A stretch of 58,711 nucleotides of DNA from the NCBI GenBank assembly GCA_020627625.1, contig JAHDGL010000002.1, forward strand, positions 1 through 58,711, in the 5' to 3' direction. The DNA is from Alphaproteobacteria bacterium (GTDB lineage: Bacteria; Pseudomonadota; Alphaproteobacteria; Rickettsiales; Rickettsiaceae). The notes beneath the pieces were generated by a model. The model was given only the letters and a program-made list of their open reading frames with translations, searched no databases and was not told where the DNA came from. The translations under genes and the position numbers were made by a program. Positions 54,405 through 58,711 of this stretch are shown one piece after another; the first letter of the stretch is position 1, and every line of letters begins with the position of its first letter.

Positions 54405-55138
54405 TATTTAATCATTATGGTTGATAATATATTATAAATATAAGGTTCCTTATTATGCGTGCTTCGTCTATAGCTAGGATATTTTTCAGAATTAGAATAA
54501 GTATCTTTATTAATATGTAATAATATTTCTATTTTTTCTTTTTCTATTTTACGTTTTACGTAGCTACTTAAATCAAACATATAAAAATCATCTCTATGTG
54601 ATGGAATAAATAAATCTTTGCAAGATTTTTCATCACTAACAAAATTATTATAATATCCTGAATCTACTTCATATGATTTTTGTTGGATTGATGGTCCGAT
54701 AATAGCTTTTATATTTCTTGCCCCTTTTTCTTGCATCATTAAATTTACAGATTTAATAATGTTGCTTTTCGCGCTCCTCCAGCCACAATGCGCTGCTCCA
54801 ATAACATTTCCATCATCACTAGATAAAAGTACTGGAACGCAGTCTGCAGTAAGAATAGATAGTGCAATTTGTTTGTCTGTAGTAACAGAAGCGTCGGCCT
54901 CTAATTTTTTGGCATAATTGTCAGGATTTATAAAAACAACATTATTTCCATGTACTTGTTTTAGAATTATTAGCTCTTTGGCGTTATATTGATATTTAAT
55001 GTGGTCAATATTTTGTTTAACTTCGGCTAATTTTGCTGCATCTTGATTTTTATATTTATTATAAATTCCGCTAGATGCTTGGTAAGTGCGATCAAAAATT
55101 TTATAATAAACTTTATTTTTAATAAATTCTAATTGCAT
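54404..55138 (-). CDS. pgeF: Purine nucleoside phosphorylase / laccase-domain protein PgeF (YfiH)
   Basis: LKQVHGNNVVFI, LTADCVPVLLSSDDGNVIGAAHCGWRSAKSNI, IGPSIQQKSYEVD. Confidence 0.93.
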   Translation of the reverse strand: MQLEFIKNKVYYKIFDRTYQASSGIYNKYKNQDAAKLAEVKQNIDHIKYQYNAKELIILKQVHGNNVVFINPDNYAKKLEADASVTTDKQIALSILTADCVPVLLSSDDGNVIGAAHCGWRSAKSNIIKSVNLMMQEKGARNIKAIIGPSIQQKSYEVDSGYYNNFVSDEKSCKDLFIPSHRDDFYMFDLSSYVKRKIEKEKIEILLHINKDTYSNSEKYPSYRRSTHNKEPYIYNILSTIMIK

Positions 55139-55167
55139 GGGTTTGTTATTTAATATGAGTAATTTTA

Positions 55168-55941
55168 ATGTGCAGAATAATTAAAATGATAAACAATGAC
55201 AAATTAGCAGATATTGAAAAGCAATACAATCTCTTAAGAGAATTAGAGCAATATTTTAAGAGCAAGTTAATGCTTACACCTTGTATAGGATTAGAGCTTG
55301 AATTTTATATTCATGGAGATCTGAAAATAAACTTATTAGAACAAGAAATAAATTGTAAAATACAAAAAGAAAAGGGGAAAAATCAGTATGAAATAAATAT
55401 ACCTCCATCCCAAAATTTATTATCCTATAGTAAGTTTGTTAATGAATTACGCCAAAAAATTATAGAATCAGCTCAGAAATTAGGAGTAAAAGCTGATTTC
55501 GGCTCAAAACCATTTGTAGATGATTATGGCAGCTCTATGCATGTACATTTAAATTTCCTAAAAAATAGTAATAGTAATTTGAAAGATAACGATATTGATA
55601 AATATGCAAAAATATTATGTCATTATTTACCAGAAACTATAAAAGCTTTTTTGCCTAAAAAAGAAGATTATTTACGTTTAGATAGTAAATTCATGGCCCC
55701 AACTCATATTGCATATGGAAATAATAATCGTACCTTGTTGATTCGCATCCCAGACTCAAGTCCAAGACGTCTTGAACATAGATTACCTGCTGCTGATGCT
55801 GATGTGACAATAGTTATATATAATATTTTACAATCTATAAAAAAGGGTATAGAGAAACCAGAAAATATTAAAGAAATCCCTAAAATATTTGGTAATGCTT
55901 TTGATCCTCAATATAAATTGCAAAAAATTTCTTATACTTAG
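55168..55941 (+). CDS. Glutamine synthetase-like catalytic domain protein (short, stand-alone)
   Basis: GLELEFYIHG, FVDDYGSSMHVHLNFL, APTHIAYGNNNRTLLIRIP...RRLEHRLPAADADV. Confidence 0.72.
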   Translation: MCRIIKMINNDKLADIEKQYNLLRELEQYFKSKLMLTPCIGLELEFYIHGDLKINLLEQEINCKIQKEKGKNQYEINIPPSQNLLSYSKFVNELRQKIIESAQKLGVKADFGSKPFVDDYGSSMHVHLNFLKNSNSNLKDNDIDKYAKILCHYLPETIKAFLPKKEDYLRLDSKFMAPTHIAYGNNNRTLLIRIPDSSPRRLEHRLPAADADVTIVIYNILQSIKKGIEKPENIKEIPKIFGNAFDPQYKLQKISYT

Positions 55942-55948
55942 TCTATGT

Positions 55949-56722
55949 TTACTGTTTTTTCTCAAAAGCAGGTTTTCCTGGTAATTTTGAATTGATATAA
56001 GATATAAATCTATGTGGCAATAAATTCATTATTTTCATAGAAAAATACATTATTTTTGGAAAGGCAATAAGCCCTTTATTTTTAGAAATATTTTTTATAA
56101 TTTTTTGCGCTGCTTTCTGCGCACTTATCGTGAAAGGCATTGGGAATTGATTTACCGCAGTCATCGGGGTTGTTATATATCCAGGTATTACTGTCGAGAC
56201 ATGCACATTGTATATTTTTAAATAAGCATTTAAGGCGTCAGAAAACAACCTAATAGCCCCTTTGCTTGCTGAATAAGAAGGGGCGCTTGATAGGCCAAGG
56301 AGCCCTGCCATTGAGCTGATGATTACTATGTTTCCAGATTTTTTTTGAATCATATGTGGGACTAGCGGCATAATAGTATTTAACACCCCATATAAATTTG
56401 TATCAAATATTTTATTTACTTGTGTCCCAGTTTCCGGACCATCTAGAGTTCCTGCGGAAACACCTGCACAAGCTATTACAATATCTATTTCATAATTTTT
56501 TGATATTTCATTCAAATGTTTTTGCATTATCTCAGAATCTGTTACATCAGCAATAACACCGATAGTATTAGAACCATTTTGTTTGCAGATATCAACGATT
56601 TTCTTCAATCTCTCTTGTGAACGTGCAAATAAGAATAAATGATCACACGAATTAGAGTATTCTATAGCAAGCGCTGCTCCAAGACCGCTAGAAGCACCGG
56701 TAATAATGATTGTTTTTTTCAT
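55949..56722 (-). CDS. SDR-family NAD(P)-dependent oxidoreductase
   Basis: TGASSGLGAALAIEYS, IACAGVSAGT, ISSMAGLLGLSSAPSYSASKGAI, PGYITTPMT. Confidence 0.95.
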   Translation of the reverse strand: MKKTIIITGASSGLGAALAIEYSNSCDHLFLFARSQERLKKIVDICKQNGSNTIGVIADVTDSEIMQKHLNEISKNYEIDIVIACAGVSAGTLDGPETGTQVNKIFDTNLYGVLNTIMPLVPHMIQKKSGNIVIISSMAGLLGLSSAPSYSASKGAIRLFSDALNAYLKIYNVHVSTVIPGYITTPMTAVNQFPMPFTISAQKAAQKIIKNISKNKGLIAFPKIMYFSMKIMNLLPHRFISYINSKLPGKPAFEKKQ

Positions 56723-56773
56723 ATTATGAACATATACTCCGATTGAATTTTTTTAATTAAGTTTTAAATCAAT

Positions 56774-57367
56774 ATGACAAATTTAGCAATGAATCAATCA
56801 ATGATTCTTATTCTATCTGCTCCATCTGGGGGTGGAAAAACATCTGTTGCTAAAAAACTACTTGATCAGGATAAGAACCTACAATTATCTATATCTGCTA
56901 CAACAAGAAAAGCTAGATCTGGTGAATTCGAAGGAGTGCATTATTTTTTTAAAAACCGCACAGAATTTATACAAATGTCTAAGCAGAATGAGTTCTTAGA
57001 ACAAGCTGAGATTTATGGTAATTTTTATGGCACTCCTATAAAACCAGTAGAAGAAATATTATCTCAAGGAGTAGATGTATTATTTGATATTGATTTTCAA
57101 GGTGCTTACCAAATAATGCAAAAATTACCAGATCAAGTAGTAAGTATTTTTATAAAGCCACCCAATATTCAGGCTTTAAAAAATAGATTGCAGCTACGCG
57201 CTCAAGATAGTCAGAACGTTATCGATCAGCGTCTTAATCAGGCCGAGAAAGAAATTGCTGAAGCTAAAAATTATGAATATGTAGTAATAAATGACGATTT
57301 TGATCAAGCCGTTGAAGAAATTCGTCATATTATAACAAAAGAACGTCAAAAAAGAAAAGTACAATGA
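56774..57367 (+). CDS. gmk: Guanylate kinase
   Basis: LSAPSGGGKTSVAKKLL, SISATTRKARSGEFEGVHYFF, DIDFQGAYQI. Confidence 0.98.
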   Translation: MTNLAMNQSMILILSAPSGGGKTSVAKKLLDQDKNLQLSISATTRKARSGEFEGVHYFFKNRTEFIQMSKQNEFLEQAEIYGNFYGTPIKPVEEILSQGVDVLFDIDFQGAYQIMQKLPDQVVSIFIKPPNIQALKNRLQLRAQDSQNVIDQRLNQAEKEIAEAKNYEYVVINDDFDQAVEEIRHIITKERQKRKVQ

Positions 57368-58620
57368 AAAAAGAAAAAAGTAAAAACAAAGTTATTGGTG
57401 CTTTTTTAGGAACTATTGTAGAATATTATGACTATAGCTTGTATGGATTTTCAGCAGGAATTTTAGCTAATAAGTTTTTTCCTGGTACGGATAGAGTATT
57501 TAACCTGATGTATGTTTTTGCAATATATTCTCTTTCTTATTTAGCCAAACCTTTTGGATCATTATTTTTTAGTCACATTGGTGATTTATATGGTCGCAAA
57601 ATTTCTTTACGTATTACAATAATAGGAATTGCTGCCCCAACATTAATGATAGGTCTATTGCCGGAATATAAGTATATCGGCGTTTGGAGTATGTATATCT
57701 TGATAGTTTGTCGATTTCTTCAAGGTTTTTTGACAGCTGGTGAATATGATGGTGCTGCAATTTATGTAATAGAGCATTTGGGCAAGGAGCGTCATTATAC
57801 CGCCTCTGCTATTACAAGATGCTCGGGAGTTGCTGGCTTACTTTTTGGCATTGCATCAACTAATTTCTTTAATTCTTCTATATTCCCTGATTGGGGATGG
57901 CGCGTGCCATTTTTACTATCAGTACCTCTTGCTATGGTTGCTATGTATTTTCGTAAATTTCTTGAAGAAACACCAGATTTTGCAGATGCAAAAGAGCAGA
58001 AAATAGCATTTAACAATATTTTATCTTTTATCAAAAAAAGATGGGCAAAATTAATATGCGTGATATTCTTAGCAGGTGGTTTTGGTGCTACCTATCAAGT
58101 TTCGATTATTCTGATGAAGCACTATTTGCCAATGGTGGTTCCATATACTAGCAATATCATCACGACATTTTCTGTAGTAATGGTATTTGCATTTGGTCTT
58201 TCTATGCCAATATCTGGAATCCTTGCTGATCGTTTTGGTAGTATTAATGTAGTAAAATATGCTGTATTATCAACATTAATAATATGTATGTCTTTAATTT
58301 TATCAATAGAATATCAGTTGATGAACCTAACTTTGATATCTTGTTTATTATTAGCTGTTTCTGTTGCACCATTTAATGCGTTAGCTCATGGTGTTATTGT
58401 TAAGGCTTTTCGTACAAATGAAAGATATAGAGGAGTAGGAATAGGTCATACTACGGGATCGATGTTGATGTCTGGAACTGCTAATTCAATATGTTTATTT
58501 TTTATAAAAAAATTTGGTTGGCAGTTATTTCCTATTTTTTATATCATTTTCTTCTCTGTAGTAACTTATGTTATGGTAGTAATTTTTTCCAAGTTAGATA
58601 AAAACGCGAGTTTAGGATAA
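57364..58620 (+). CDS. MFS transporter, ProP-like (metabolite/H+ symporter)
   Basis: GAFLGTIVEYYDYSLYGFSAGILANKFFP, SHIGDLYGRKISL, CRFLQGFLTAGEYDGA. Confidence 0.92.
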   Translation: MKKEKSKNKVIGAFLGTIVEYYDYSLYGFSAGILANKFFPGTDRVFNLMYVFAIYSLSYLAKPFGSLFFSHIGDLYGRKISLRITIIGIAAPTLMIGLLPEYKYIGVWSMYILIVCRFLQGFLTAGEYDGAAIYVIEHLGKERHYTASAITRCSGVAGLLFGIASTNFFNSSIFPDWGWRVPFLLSVPLAMVAMYFRKFLEETPDFADAKEQKIAFNNILSFIKKRWAKLICVIFLAGGFGATYQVSIILMKHYLPMVVPYTSNIITTFSVVMVFAFGLSMPISGILADRFGSINVVKYAVLSTLIICMSLILSIEYQLMNLTLISCLLLAVSVAPFNALAHGVIVKAFRTNERYRGVGIGHTTGSMLMSGTANSICLFFIKKFGWQLFPIFYIIFFSVVTYVMVVIFSKLDKNASLG

Positions 58621-58711
58621 GCAAAATTGCATATTTACGTATAGATTGACACTTTCTAGCAAAAAATAACCCCAAAAATACTCAAATATCTACGGATATT
58701 CTCCGTTTTTT
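58602..58711 (+). repeat. Family A element, copy A5 (truncated by window end)
   Basis: AAACGCGAGTTTAGGATAAGCAAAATTGCATATTTACGTATAGATTGACACTTT...CTACGGATATTCTCCGTTTTTT. Confidence 0.93.

Overview
This is an AT-rich (roughly one-third GC by eye) chromosomal window that looks like a Rickettsiales-type alphaproteobacterium. The evidence is an unlinked 16S rRNA 3' end, a nuoABCDEF block, a pdhABC-lpd cluster, CtrA plus a ChpT-like phosphotransferase, DUF2608 and M61 proteins, and a ProP-like MFS transporter. About 54 protein-coding genes are supportable. One of them, a 53-aa zinc-finger ORF at 3644-3805, is too short for the supplied ORF track. There is also one tRNA-Ile(GAU). Most genes are housekeeping: mutL, lipB, queH, truB, rpsO, pnp, tsaD, pyrG, fumC, secB, dcd, engB, yidC, mnmA, dapD, pth, rplY, trxB, dnaB, nagZ, sodB, comF, fdxA, ccmC, pgeF and gmk. 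The unusual part is the intergenic space. It holds at least four families of small non-coding palindromic elements, here called A (~187 bp), B (~166 bp), C (~125 bp) and D (25-70 bp). Families A-C read as imperfect palindromes along their whole length. B and D share ends with a decayed IS630-type transposase remnant at 29440-29572. The elements are nested, chimeric and truncated in several places. In at least seven genes (pyrG, ctrA, yidC, nuoF, fdxA, ccmC, MFS) the stop codon, sometimes with the last few residues, lies inside an element. Separate observations include in-frame tandem-repeat expansions in linkers of five proteins, a possible premature stop in an M61 peptidase, an insertion and probable truncation in NagZ, and a stand-alone glutamine-synthetase-like catalytic domain. 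All homology calls are by motif recognition; no search was run.
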